Position numbers and translations under genes: made by a program. DNA of 64,000 nucleotides, from positions 10,556,001-10,620,000 of the forward strand of contig BSQZ01000011.1 of the NCBI GenBank assembly GCA_033239005.1. The letters run 5' to 3'. The notes under the pieces are model-generated. The model had not been told where the DNA came from, did no database searches, and saw nothing but the letters and a program-made list of their open reading frames with translations. Shown here one piece after another: positions 37,502 through 49,559 of the stretch (position 1 is its first letter; every line of letters starts with the position of its first letter). Source of the DNA: Lamellibrachia satsuma. Taxonomy: Eukaryota > Annelida > Polychaeta > Sabellida > Siboglinidae.

Positions 37502-37881
37502 TTACGCCCGGTACCAAGCTACGATGTCTATTGTTTCGCCAGGTACCAAGTTTTAATGTTGTATAGCTAAAAGCAGTGTGTTCAAATTACTATGTCTGGA
37601 CTATATTATCTATAAAATATCCCTTAGAAGTGCTATATTAAAAGGGTTATTGTTAAATTGTGCTTTTATTCAATTACCAGTTTGTATATGCAAGAGCACT
37701 GTTAAGGCACGAGCAAGTTCAAATCACATTCCCGGAACAGCGTTTCATTTTATGAATCTATAGATGTTCCCCACACTATTTTTAGCATAACATGAAGAAG
37801 AACGCAATAACTTTCGAATAGCACTATTATAATTAAATTCCAGCATTTATTTATATGTTGGTACCTTGGTACCGGGCGTAA
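37502..37881. mobile_element. 380-bp MITE with perfect 17-bp terminal inverted repeats
   Basis: TTACGCCCGGTACCAAG (37502-37518) is mirrored exactly by CTTGGTACCGGGCGTAA (37865-37881). An inner pair GGTACC...GGTACC strengthens the palindrome. The interior is AT-rich with no transposase. If the outermost TA dinucleotides are a target duplication, the ends would be CGCCCGG...CCGGGCG and a Tc1/mariner relative is possible, but TA is palindromic so this cannot be decided from one copy. Confidence 0.75.
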
Positions 37882-37978
37882 CAGTGGAGGATAATACTCC
37901 TGACATGCGCCGCCTGCCACTCAATGAGTTTTCGGATTTAAAAACAGGAACTTCGGAATTTAAATGCTAAGACTTATT

Positions 37979-39552
37979 TTATGGAAGGAAAAGATTAACA
38001 GAGTTTGGAGAAAATGACCACAAAATGGCCTCTCCCAAGCCAACTGTCAGGCAATTCTGGAGAGTGGCCCAAAAAAACAGCGAATACGAAGAAATTGCAT
38101 AATGATTGATGACTAACCGTGTCAAATGCTTTTTTAAATGGATGAAGACACATACTGCATATATTTTTGCATCCAATGATTGAGTTATTCCATCAGCTAT
38201 ATCTACTAGTGCATGGCACATTGACATATCATGTCGAAATCTATATTGGTTTCGGCTCATCATGTTGTATTTGGTAATAATAAACCCATCTAGGCAAGAG
38301 TTAAATAAAACATTTTACATTTGAGAAAATGTTTGCAATAATGATATAAGTCTATGGTTAGTGTTCGTATACTCATCCTCAGACTTAAAATGTTGGACAA
38401 CATTTGCGATTTACATTTTGTTCCAGGAATACTCCATTGCTGAAAGATAGGCTACACATAACTGATAAGCTTTGCAATATAATTAATAACTTTTTTGACC
38501 AAGTTCATACATATAGCTTCATAATCAGTTGATTTTTTTACTTTCCCAGCTTTTCACAACTACAAATTGTGTTCGTTTCTATTTTCTAAGTAGTCATAAA
38601 TTGTAACTTTTTCTAGCATAGTTATATCCTTTGACAATTCCGTGCCGATGTTAGTAAACAAATTGTTGAACATGTTCACCGCATCTTCCTTATTACTAAT
38701 GATTACACAATTACACACGAAGTGATCGGGGAGATTAGTGATTCCCTTAACCAAGTGTATCTATTACATTTTCCAGCTACTAGCAGTATCATTTGTTTTC
38801 TCTGAGAGAACACTGTTAAAATGCAAATTCTCAGTTCCCTCAATTTTCAATAGTGTCACTAAACGATAACACATTTGAACCAGGGCACCTGTATGCACAA
38901 CCGACTAATGCAGTTTTGTTTCGGTTGATTCCACGTTCAACAGTTGATAATAATAATAATAATTAACTTCTATGGCGCCTATATCCTCATGAACCTGAGC
39001 TCAGAGGCCCAACAAAACAAAATCATTAAGCATAATCGTGAACAAGGACGCGCAAAAGTCATTATGAGAACGAGGGACAACCGAACATTTATGGTGGAAA
39101 TACAATTTGGAATATATATGTATTGAGTTTTTGTTCGGAAAATAGCAATAGTTTCAGATGTTTTCAAAGTGATAGGGAGTTAATTCCAGACCTTAGGCGC
39201 AACGACAGAGAAAGCACGTTTACCCAAGTTAAGTTTTCAAATATAGAATAAACTATCATAGACTTGGTTTCCACCACTTTTTTGTAATTGGTAATGCTAA
39301 TAAGGAGTGGTGGCATTGTTCAACCATGTTTTATAATATCAAACTGTATTGTAAGCAGTTTAAGAATCTAATAGACTGCACCAAAGAGGCTAACTTCGTT
39401 TTTTTTTATTTAGGTCATTATTGAATTGTTGGTCAGTATAATATTTACAAAATGTTACGGTATCATTATAATAGTTATTTTCAGAAACAACGTCCGTTTT
39501 ATGATCATATCTCCCTTGTTCAGAAGATCTAAAAGTGTCAAAGACTTCTTCC
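37979..39552 (-). pseudogene. Decayed LINE, family H, copy 2, 3' portion
   Basis: The minus strand reads DIADGITQSLDAKIYAVCVF at 37979-38263 (reverse transcriptase motif A region with the catalytic Asp replaced), then connection-type text at 38560-38754 (FNNLFTNIGTELSKDI). From about 38860 to 39552 it is colinear with 34690-35065 and 57630-58090. It breaks off at 39552 and resumes at 42850, so a later insertion lies between. Confidence 0.75.
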
Positions 39553-42500
39553 ATTTAAGCTCAGGACTCTACGTTAGCCACATATAAATGTGGCTAGAGT
39601 ATTTTCGAGCCGTGATCACTATTACGTAGCAGATGGTGATGTAATGCCGGTTCGGGTCCGTTTTAGTCAGAATATGTCGCGTCTGCGTAGTTAGGCAATA
39701 AATTAGTGCATGGGCTATATGATATCTAATAATAAGGACTGTATAATTGTTCTATGTTGGCATGGTGAGAAGGCACTGTCTAAACCTTTCTACCGACGGT
39801 TGGCTAACTAATTCTTGTGTGCTCTTGTTCCATAGTCTGATGGCGCTGGGGAAGAATGAGAATGTGTAGGCGTCGACGCGGGTGAAAGTCTGGTAACAGC
39901 GATAAGCGCTGCCTCTGGTGCGTGTTGATGCGGCGGCGAGTGACTTCGTTGTCACATCAACCAGTTTGTGGTTGATGCGGTACAGCATCAATAACTTGGC
40001 ATCAGCTCGTCTTCTCTCTAGTGACTTCCATTTCAAACTCTCAAGCATGTTCCCTACGCTGCTGCGTCGCCGGTAGTCGTTCATTACGAAGCGGGCTGCT
40101 TGTCTCTGGACATTCTCAACTGTTTTTGTGTACTTTTTGGTGGATGGGTCCCATACAGTCGACGCATACTCCACAATAGGCCTTACAAAGGTCTGATAGC
40201 TGCTGATGTTGCGCTGTAAGAAAGCCCTGGTGTAGTTGGCTTTCTTTGTTAAGTTGTCGATGTGGTCATTCCATGTTAACTTCCTGTCGATGGTTATTCC
40301 AAGGTACTTGGCACCAGTGACCTCCTTCAGAGCTTTCCCATGGATCGAGTAGCAGCTGACTACTTTCTTCTTCTTCCTTCTGTTGGTGATTCTGATAATC
40401 TCGCACTTGTCTGGGTTGAACTCCATCAACAAGTCTGCCTCCCATTTCTGCAACCTATCAATGTCATCTTGTAATGTATCTGCGTCAGCTGTTGCGTTGA
40501 TGTTCCGGTACAGGAGGCAGTCATCAGCAAATAGACGTGCAGTGGAGGATACTTGGTCCGGGAGGTCATTGATGTAACACAGGAAGAGGATGGGGCCGAT
40601 GACTGTGCCTTGTGGAACGCCTGAGGTGACAGTAGCTGTAAATGACCTTTTACCTTCGAGGACTACTTCTTGGGTACGGCTACTCAGGAAGCTTTGGATC
40701 CATTCCAGTGTATTTCCTCGCACGCCGTAATAATGTAATTTGACTGCCAGATGGGGATGAGACACTTGCTTTAGAGAAATCCAGCAGCACAGCGTCGATC
40801 TGTCCAGCATCAAGGAGGCTCTTGGCTAGGTCATCAACTGTTTGGATAACCTGGGTTTCGCAAGATCTACTTTTGCGGAAATCATGCTGATAGTCAGTTA
40901 GTATGTTGAGGTTTTCCAGGTGGTCCATGAAGTTGCTGTGTATGATGTGCTCCAGAGTTTTGCAGGAAATGCTCGTTAGAGAGATAGGTCTGTAGTTGGT
41001 GAACGTGAACGTGATGGTGAACCTCTATCTCCCTTCATGTAAACTGGAATAACCCAAGCATGTTTCCAATCTACCGGCACGGTGCCTTGATCAAGGGATG
41101 ATTGGTAGACGAGCGTCAGTACTGGTGCAATTTCAGCGGCATAGTCTTTCAGGAGCCTGGCAGCAATCGCATCAAGTCCAGTGGCTATATGGGGTTAACT
41201 GCTTCGAGGAGTTTTCTCACGCCAGTTTCACGTACTGTGATATCTGGCAAGACACTGTATTTGCAAGTTCCAAGGTTCGGCACGTTAATCTTGCCTCCTT
41301 TCGTGAAGACCGATGAGAATTGGGTGTTAAGAATATCAGCTTTAATCTGACTATCGCTGTGGACAATGCCATTCTTTTTGAGTGGGGCTACTCCGCTGTT
41401 GTCGTTTTTCTTGCTTTTGATGAAAGACCAAAACTTCTTTAGATTGCCCCCATTCTGGTTGCTTTCTCCTATCATGGAGTTAATATATATGTAATAGGCC
41501 TTGTGGCACTCTGATTGAACAAGCTTCTTTGTAGGCCGGTATTTTGCCATGTCCTGGTCAGACTTGGTTCGCTGGGCCTTCTTGTAGTATTTCTTTTTCT
41601 TTCTAGATAGGTTTCTTTTCTTGCCGTTGGCCCAGGGCTGATTGTAGCGCTGGGAAGACAGTTTTGTTGGAACGTGATTGGCCAATACACTTTGGCATTT
41701 GGCTGTAAATAATGCCCACAATGTTTCCACATGTGCTTCCGGGTTGTATCGGGTTTGCATCTCTTCAACAAAAGCAGCTAGATCTTCCTTGATCAGTTCA
41801 GTGTCTGCTTTCTTCCATATGTGGATCTTCCTCTGGACAGGTCTTTGTCTTTTTGGCACAATGTCCAAGTTTACGTACACTGCTGCGTAATGATCAGTGG
41901 CCCCTGGTATTGGCTCGCATCTGTTGACGAGGGAAAGTCGATTTGTTAGGAAGACATCTAGGGTGTTGTCAAGTCTTGTCGGGAAGGTGACCATCTGTGA
42001 TAAGCCCAGCATGGCAAATGTGTCAGTGAAGAGTTCATTTATCTGTTTAGTGTACCGATGTTTCGATATTGATGTTTGTTTGCCAATTGACATCTGGGAG
42101 GTTTGTGTCTCCTGCAATCCACAGGGGGCTGTTTGTGAATTTCCTGGCTATGCTTGATATGGCATTGAATTCAAGCTTCTTTGCACTGATTGACTGTGTA
42201 TTGACATTAAGCAGACTTATACTGGGTTTACAATGTTTTCTTGGCGTTTGAGGCATGACTAGATCACGATATTCCCAGTATCGTTGTGAAGCTAAGGGGG
42301 TCCTCGGGTGGCGAGGATGTAAAACAAAATTACGGAATAAATAAGATAAAATAACGTTTAAAAGCATACTAAAATTATCATATTAAAACAGGCGGTTACA
42401 TTTTAATAAATAAATAATAGTGACAATAATACTAATATAAAACGACAATAATACTTATATAATATCTGAATAGCTACAAGAAGAACTCGTGAAAGCTGTG

Positions 42501-42849
42501 CAATGGATGACGCTGATTTGTGCAGGATAAGACGGAGCTTCAGACAAACCAACTTGTTTATCCGACTGGCGTTACGATCTAGGGCAACTCTAGATCATAA
42601 AGTTCAGCGTCGGTTAAAGAGCCTGGTTAGTACGAAAGATAAGCGGCAGGGATATATAGCATGGATAGATAGCGTGTATGTATGTATATGTCACTCCAGG
42701 TGTTGATACCGGAGCAAGTGCGTCTAACAAGCTATGTTCAGTTAAAACATACGGTAGCCTTGTTGGCCGTAGGGTCTTTGTTTACACAGATCGGCCTTCA
42801 CCCAAAGGGCGGGAAATACAAATTTAATCTGGCTGGTCTAAATGGAGAT
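39553..42849 (-). mobile_element. CR1/Jockey-like LINE nested inside family H copy 2
   Basis: The minus strand holds endonuclease plus reverse transcriptase in four broken frames. 42047-42367: SISLLNVNTQSISAKKLEFN then WIAGDTNLPDVNWQ, with the endonuclease middle (ExW and RGGGV motifs) deleted. 41185-42117: TFPTRLDNTLDVFLTN, ATDHYAVYV-like SDH motif and the linker. 40680-40928: QHDFRKSRSCETQV. 39752-40813: SGVPQGTVIGPILFLCYIND (motif B), ARLFADDCLLY (motif C), AKYLGITIDRKLTWNDHI, FVRPIVEYASTVWDP and VQRQAARFVMNDY, ending at TAG near 39752. The catalytic FADD is intact, but frameshifts and the deletion make it inactive. Family H copy 2 is interrupted exactly here, giving the relative age. About 480 bases between 42370 and 42849 are probably its 5' region. 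Confidence 0.85.
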
Positions 42850-43230
42850 ATATCAAATCTGCATTAATGATGTGAAATGCGTCATCACTAACATTTTAAA
42901 AGATGATGATACAGGATCAGTATTTACGTGATCTTCCATTATCACTATTACTGATTCTACAGTTTACCTCTTTGGAGGTCTGATGTCGCAAGAATGTTCA
43001 TAGCGACAATCTAATGAGACCAGACTTCTGTCTGAGCTGCACCTCAGGGTCACCCTCACGATGCCTTGTAAAGACACAACAGTTCAGGGTCCAGGCTACG
43101 CATCTTCTGTTCACGTTTGTTATTGTTGCGTATATTATTGCACAAAAGTTATTGAAACTCGCTTTTATCAATCACAACTCTTCATTTTCGTTCTTCTTAC
43201 ATATTTCCAGCGTAGCATAAGATACATATA
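42850..43230 (-). pseudogene. Family H LINE, copy 2, 5' portion
   Basis: Colinear with 35110-35400 and 58120-58420: ATATCAAATCTGCATTAATG, AGTATTTACGTGATC, TACTGATTCTACAGTT and GAGACCAGACTTCTGTCTGA. It continues the copy that breaks off at 39552. No open frame remains. Confidence 0.7.
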
Positions 43231-43249
43231 AAACATATATAATATATAA

Positions 43250-43700
43250 AGTCGGATCGTTTTTATCGTCAAATCATGTTACATTGCATAAACATATCTT
43301 ACCACAACACTTTGGATAATATTTTTTGTGTGTGTTGTGTTTGGACCGGAAGTTTTGGCGTGCTTTTTATCTCAGCAACGGCTGAATGTTCACCTTCCGT
43401 TGTCTCAAAATAAGGAGTTCACTTATTGAAGTACCAGACACTTCATTCCAACAATCGAATCACTTAATATAACGCACTGGTGTTGTGTATATTCAAATAG
43501 AAGTACTTGAGCGATGTGCGTATGCCATTCCTGATCAAATAATTACAAGTTTGTGCGAATACTATCGATCCAATCCAGTTTATGACGTACGGTACGGTAT
43601 GGCAAGGGGCGGTACATTACAGTACGGTACATTACGATACGGTACATTACGATACGGTACATTACGATACGGTACGGTAGAACGACGTCGTGCGAAATAC
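43250..43700. repeat. Dispersed repeat P, copy 2, with a 15-bp tandem array
   Basis: Matches 36635-36850 and 63360-63700 (TTATCGTCAAATCATGTTAC, AAGTACTTGAGC, GAACGACGTCG). At 43610-43680 the 15-base unit ACGGTACATTACGAT recurs about four times; the corresponding place in copy 3 (near 63675) lacks it, so the array arose after dispersal. Confidence 0.75.
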
Positions 43701-43749
43701 ATGATCATGCACTTTACTGGATGCTCAAAGACAAAACACAAGCGCGTTC

Positions 43750-43750
43750 G

Positions 43751-43782
<32 letters not shown>

Positions 43783-43885
43783 TGTGTGCGTGCGAGTGGT
43801 GTATGTTTTTATGCATGCGTGCGTGCATGCGTGTCTGTGTGCGTGTGCGTGTGACTGTGTGACTGTGTGCGTGTGTGTGTGAATG
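43750..43885. repeat. GTGC/GTGT microsatellite
   Basis: GCGT tetranucleotides, then GCATGC and GTGT units. Same position relative to the Cys-rich exon as the array at 25937-26080. Confidence 0.95.
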
Positions 43886-44192
43886 CATAGGTGATCCAGC
43901 TACTTTGCGCTGCTGTTATGCCAGTTGACACCTTAAATTAGAGTGGTGGTTGTAATGGTATAAATATAATTAACTGTACCGCAAATAATGCTATTCGAAT
44001 GTGCATAACACCATTCTGTCAATGCTTTATTTTCAAGCGATGATTCACCAATGAACAACGTCCACAGTCACCATACTTATGTCCATCATTAACAAGGCTA
44101 CTCTATATCTACAAACATCACACACGCGATCGCGGTTATACTAGTGAATGACTACTTCGGTGTCTCTTACAAATGTTCATGAGATAGAATCA

Positions 44193-44450
44193 CTAATCGA
44201 GTATATTGTATCTTTTCGTCCACTTAGCATAATCCATATACTGGAAATCTTGAAGGCACCTCTTTCCGCACATAACGTACTCTTTGTTGCAGGTCTGAAT
44301 GTTTTGCTTCTTCTCTGGCCTGTGGCATCCATGTTTCCGGTAGCACTCAAAATATTCTCTCAGACAAAACGATTTGCAAATGGTTTTATAACTGTAACGC
44401 CTGCTTGCGCAGTTCACGGCCCACACCAGAGTCAACAGAAAAAACACGAC
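44193..44450 (-). CDS. Secreted Cys-rich protein, last exon (paralogue 2)
   Basis: Acceptor TTCTTTCATTTCAG, exon base 44450, phase 0, 85 codons to the stop at 44193. It begins with signal-peptide core VVFFLLTLVWAVNCA and then follows the paralogue at 32.8 kb with the same C-x3-C-x6-C-x5-C-x11-C-x6-C-x3-C spacing (CKSFC, ECYRKHGC, QTC, MCGKRC). Differences are spread through the loops (ASRRYSYKT against ANKFVNHKI) and the tail (YAKWTKRYNILD), while all cysteines are kept, which suggests selection on the fold. The 3' flank shares TTATGTCCATCATTAACAAG with the other two loci. The first exon and promoter were not found. Function unknown; extracellular by signal peptide. Confidence 0.7.
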   Translation of the reverse strand, partial: VVFFLLTLVWAVNCASRRYSYKTICKSFCLREYFECYRKHGCHRPEKKQNIQTCNKEYVMCGKRCLQDFQYMDYAKWTKRYNILD

Positions 44451-44502
44451 CTGAAATGAAAGAATTTAGAATTTTATACAATAGTCCATACATTAGAAGA
44501 GG

Positions 44503-44546
<44 letters not shown>

Positions 44547-44561
44547 GAGAGAGAGAGAGAA
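44503..44561. repeat. (GA)n microsatellite
   Basis: GAGAGA with two AAA interruptions, in the intron or 5' flank of the Cys-rich exon at 44.2 kb. Confidence 0.95.
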
Positions 44562-44879
44562 ATTTATTATGATCAAACCATAAACATAGGAATAGAGTTA
44601 AAATACAAGATGATTGTGAATAAAATGTTGATTGATAAATGATTACTACAAGCAAATATCAACAATTGACTCCAAAAATACCATTTCGCACTGAGCATAG
44701 TCAACACTAATTAATACTAACTAACACTAGCCAAACACCAAGCTTACGTGCATTAACTAACATTGACTAACATCAACATTAACATTTTACACTGTAGTAT
44801 ATGTGTCATGACATAAAATGTAGACAGTAGTTCTCACCACGACCTATTTGAAGCTCAAATTATCATTATTGTTAATATC

Positions 44880-47600
44880 TGGACTATAAGAAATTATTAA
44901 AATAACTTGCCTTCATTTTTACAAAAAGGCATGATGCACTAAAATTAATTATTGTTAAAAAATGTAAATACAGGTCTGTTTTCTTACATATATTAGAATT
45001 TGGAATAACACATTCTACCTCATATCTGCTAATTATAAACTTTCTTGCATAATTTATAAAGCCTTGGTATGATTGACTGTTTATTTTTTGGAGTATAATT
45101 TTTGAGAGATAGTTCTCTTGAAGTAATTTTGGAATTTCGTGTCTGATGCAAATGTGGTAATACATGGAATTGTTCATCTGAATATCATAATTATTGTAAT
45201 TTGGAAGGTTATTTTCCATGTTAGTAAAGCGTTCAGGTGCCCGTCTGGTTCTTCTTGGTCACGTTATTTGTTTTATCCTATGATAGAAACATGTCTTTGA
45301 AATAATTTTGTATTTTTTCGTTTTCATATTTGTATAAAAATTTGAAACATGAGAGGTTAAAAATGTCCTCTGCCTTTAGTAGTTCAAGATTCTTAAATAA
45401 AAGAGTGGCATGCGAATTATACTTACTGTTTGATAAAGTTATAATTGCCTTTTTTGCAACTTACTTATTCGTGATCCTACATTAAAACCCCAAGTAGTTA
45501 TTCCATAATTTAGTTAGTTTAGTTAGTGAATTGTAGATTATTTTAAGATGTACACTAGCGCATAGTGTTTTAATCTAGATATAAAATTCCACATATCCTT
45601 GATAGTTTGTGATATAGTTGATTTGAGGATACCATGTTATATTAGAATCTATGAGAGCACCAAGACATTTAAAGTGTGTTACATGATCAATTGCCATACA
45701 GTTTACTTCGATATTAGGGATTTCTTTAGTTAATTTTTTTTTACTGTGAAAAAAATCATAATTTTTGTTTTGTTTGCATTCAGGGAAAGTTTATTCACTG
45801 CTGTGATCATGGTTAATTCGGTATTTATGTGATATAATCAACACACATGATGGGTGTAAATTTGTTACTAGCCATTGTTAGATCATTAATATATATTAAG
45901 AATAGTAGAGCTCCTAGAATTGATCCTTGATGGACCCCTGTAATTACTGTTTCTGCGGCTGATTCGGTATTGTTAAATTCAACATATTGCTGTATGTTTT
46001 ATACGTAGCTTTTAAACCATTCTAATTCTACATTTGTATGCCATAACGTTCAAGCTTACTGATAAGGATTGCATGGTTAATAGTGTCAAATGGAATAGCT
46101 AGTCCATTTTTATTCAGATCCAGATGAATTCGATCTATCACTTCAATTAATACAAATTTAGTTGAGTATCCAGCTCTAAATCTGTATTGATTTTAGTGTA
46201 TTTATAGTAAAATACTTAAATATTTTAGTGCAGACTGTTTTTTAAACACTTTCGATATAGAAGGCAACATTGATATAGATCTATAATTGTTGAAATCATG
46301 TTTATCGTCCTTCGTAAAATTAAGAATAATCTTTGCCATTTTTCGTTTATTGGGAAATCTGCCCATTGTCAGTGATTGATTGATTATGTAGGTAAGCGGC
46401 TTAGCTAAGGCAACCACAGAAGCTTTTAATAAGATTTCAGAAATATCCATATTTCATATCTAGCACTTTTCTTTGGCTTTAAATGATTTATTATTGTTTT
46501 TGTTTGTTCTTTCTCAATCGGTAAACATTTTTCTCGATTTTCTTCTTGTTTATTTAGGATCTGAAGATAGGCTTCCCTTCAATATCTATTGTGTAGGCAA
46601 GATTGGGGCCAACATTTATAAAAAAAGTTATTTAATTTCTTGTATCTGGATTCCATTGACATTGTAATGTGTTGGGAATTTGCTTTGTATCTTCGATTTG
46701 CTCATTACATCAGCAGTAGCTACCCATGTTTTCTACATTTATTAAATTCTAAATTGTAATAATCTGCCTTGGCTTTTCATTTCAAGTTTCCTACCTCCTT
46801 CACCTTTTTTAAAGTTCAGCTTGTTTTACAGTGTATGCATTTTTTCAGGATTAATCATGCTGACTGTTCATATCTCTTTTTAATTTCTGTAAGGAGACCA
46901 TATGTCATCCATTTAGATTTTTTGTGTTTATAGTTATTGAATTGAACTGTTAACTACTTCATCTGGTTTGGTAGAAAATATGTGTTGATTATAAGTTATA
47001 ATAGCGTCTGCTGTTACAGCTTGGTCAAACACTTGGGACCAGTTTATATGTTCAAGTTCATCAAGAAAGCAATTTATGTTGTTCCCTGTAACAGATCTTG
47101 TACAATTTGTTTCTATTTTATTAAATTTTTTATATTACAATTTAGAAAAGACAATATGGCCATGTGATCATATATTTGTGTAGTTAGTGTGCCACTTTCT
47201 GAAATTGTGAGTGGGTTTGGTGATTTACAATACATATGGTCTATGAGTTTTGTTTTGACATTCTCGTTGGTAAAGTTGATACAGGAAGAAGATCCAATTC
47301 AGCCAATGAATTATACAATTCTTGAAATTTATTAGTGGAGTTAAGCTGTAATAGATTGAAATATCCCATCAACGCAAAATATTAAGTTCCGAATTACGAG
47401 ATTTAGTTCTTGCAAAAATGTAAATTGAAGCATGGCTATTATTATTTTAGGGGGTCTGTAGATGTTACAGATCGTGATTATTTTCCCTGAATCGTCAATG
47501 ATATCCATAGACAACCCTTTCCATGTTGAGTAGGTATTATGCAGCTTGTAACTTAAAGAGATATTGTTTGATATATAAGTCACTAGCCCTCATTTTCTTT
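44880..47600 (-). pseudogene. Decayed LINE with endonuclease and reverse transcriptase traces
   Basis: Reading right to left: endonuclease text at 47341-47583 (SGKIITICNIYRPPK, then FCVDGIFQ in place of GDFN); reverse transcriptase entry at 46202-46450 (SLTMGRFPNKRKMAKIILNF and HDFNNYRSISMLPSISKVFK); core traces such as GIPQG-like text near 45930; and a C-terminal stretch at 44884-45219 (YYHICIRHEIPKLLQENYLS). Strongly AT-rich and full of stops, so old. The order is that of a full non-LTR ORF2; the clade is not certain. Confidence 0.75.
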
Positions 47601-47707
47601 AACATTTATCGGTTAGCATAGTATATATTGTTTTATTTAATAAGTTCTACATCTGACATATTTCCTATTCTTGCCTCTTGTATAAATCTTACTCAGTCAA
47701 AGTAATT

Positions 47708-47827
<120 letters not shown>

Positions 47828-48499
47828 TTTAGAGTTTAACGATTTAGAACTTTTAATTTATTTCTATGTTTAGCCAGAAAGCCCTTCATGTTCTCAACGT
47901 TGTAATATTTGGACTTTCATAGGATCAAAATCTAGTGTGTTTGTGATTTCAATTTTATTATTGTCGCCTTTAAATCTGAGAAAGTTTTCAGTGAGTATCG
48001 ACATTATTTAGATAGATAAGTGACATAATAATACTAAATACGCTGATATTACTAGTATAACTAGTATATGTATTCAGTTCTGGTGATATAAAATAGTCCT
48101 CACTGGAGACCATAGTATTTATGACACAATAGTCCTTATTGGATTAATTAGCTTAAACGTACGCATGTAGTTATTAAGCAGCATGTCAACTGCACTAACA
48201 AAGTTAAAAAATATATATTTGAAATTATATTCAAATTTATCACACACACAAAATTAATTAATAACCCATTACGATTTACCGACAATGACAATGTAGAGGA
48301 AATGCACTCCCTCAATGGAAGAACTTCACAACATGAAGAATAGCGATATATAATATTTTGTTTATGGAATAACTTAAATTGGTATTGATTTAAATCAAGT
48401 TTTATTTTAAAGTAGTAGACATTAAAATATATTGTAACCTGCTGTCGTGTCATTGGCAAAGCCACTTTAGTAGCCGCAACCTGGCAAAGCCACTTATTT

Positions 48500-49450
48500 A
48501 AGTGATTATGTGTTTTTTTTAGGTTTCTGGCGAGCCGAGAGCTTTAAAAAACATTTTGCAATTCCGTCCCCAGGTGAAGGCAATCTTGTTTTCTTTTTGT
48601 AGCTTGCGAGCGGTTTTCGCCAGGGCAGCATAAGTTTGTACAATAAATTTGAGGCAAACCAGATGTAGGTACACCATCAGAGTCAGGGGTAGTCCAAGTC
48701 TTTCTAATTTTGGATCTCCTCCATTCGGTTTCTTAGGTCTTTTACCATAACTTTACTGTTGTAAGTCCGCGTGTCGCACAGTTTCTTAAGTCCTTTACCA
48801 TAACTTTACTGCTGTAGGTCCACGTGTCGAACAGTTTCTTAGGTCCTTTACCATAACTTTACCGCTGTATGTCCGCGTGTCGCACAGTTTCTTGGGTCCT
48901 TTACCATAACTTTGCTACTGTAGGTCCACGCGTACTGAACAGTTTCTTAGGTCCTTTACCATTACTTTACCGCTGTAGGTCCACGTGTCGCACAGTTTCT
49001 TAGGTCCTTTACCATAACTTTACTGCTGTAGGTCCACGTGTCGAACAGTTTCTTAGGTCCTTTACCATAACTTTACCGCTGTAGGTCCGCGTGTCGCACA
49101 GTTTCTTAATTCCTTTACCATAACTTTACCGCTGTAGGTCCACGTGTCGCACAGTTTGTTAGCCTTTTTTAGCTTGCGAGCTTGGAAAGCCAGTTCAGAT
49201 AGTTTCTTCGTCAAGTCTTCGTTTATAAAGATTCGATTTCAGGGTTCTCGTAGGTTGAAATCTTTCAATTTTCTTCTAGCTGAATATACGCGGTCACGCA
49301 CGGCTTCTGATCTGAATCTAACAATGATTAAGCATTTACGCTAGCATCCTTGCTGATCTTTCTGCCCAAATCGGTGGCTCCGCTCAATGTCGTCAGGCTT
49401 AATCTCTGGCTTCACATCCATTGATTCGTTTATACAGTTATGGCAACATT
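48500..49450 (-). pseudogene. LINE ORF1-type RNA-binding protein remnant
   Basis: The minus strand reads ECCHNCINESMDVKPEIKPD and IERSHRFG (near 49350-49440), a TAG, then KCLIIVRFRSEAVRDRVYSA, NRIFINEDLTKKLSELAFQA, ARKLKK and LCDTWTYSGKVMVK (to about 49110). This is the RRM-like and C-terminal part of L1-type ORF1 proteins (patterns IxRxHRxG, IVRFxxxxxRDxV and EDLTxxxxxLxxxARxL). After the minisatellite derived from its own coding text, a second similar C-terminal stretch appears at 48530-48650 (ARKLQKENKIAFTWGRN), suggesting an internal duplication. Stops and frameshifts; not functional. Confidence 0.65.
48728..49153. repeat. 53-bp minisatellite, eight units, born from LINE ORF1 coding DNA
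   Basis: Units start at 48728, 48781, 48834, 48887, 48942, 48995, 49048 and 49101 (53-base spacing, one of 55). On the minus strand the unit is the codons for KLCDTWTYSGKVMVKDLR, which in the adjacent ORF1 remnant occur once in proper context. Since 53 is not a multiple of three, tandem copies change frame and cannot extend a protein. Confidence 0.92.
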
Positions 49451-49559
49451 CGTGTTTTCGCTCCCTATTTCGTCAATTCCCTGGAAATGAAGGTTTGGCC
49501 TTCAGTCATGTTGCTCTATTGAGTCTAGTTAAAATTCAAGATTGGCAACCTTTTATCCA

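Noticed and set aside
43585..43862. 125-codon plus-strand frame rich in RYGTLRYGT and ACVRACV
   Set aside because: Generated by the 15-bp array and the GCGT microsatellite.
48728..49153. Regularly spaced repeats resembling a CRISPR array
   Set aside because: The units are contiguous with no spacers, and they derive from LINE coding sequence in a eukaryotic genome.
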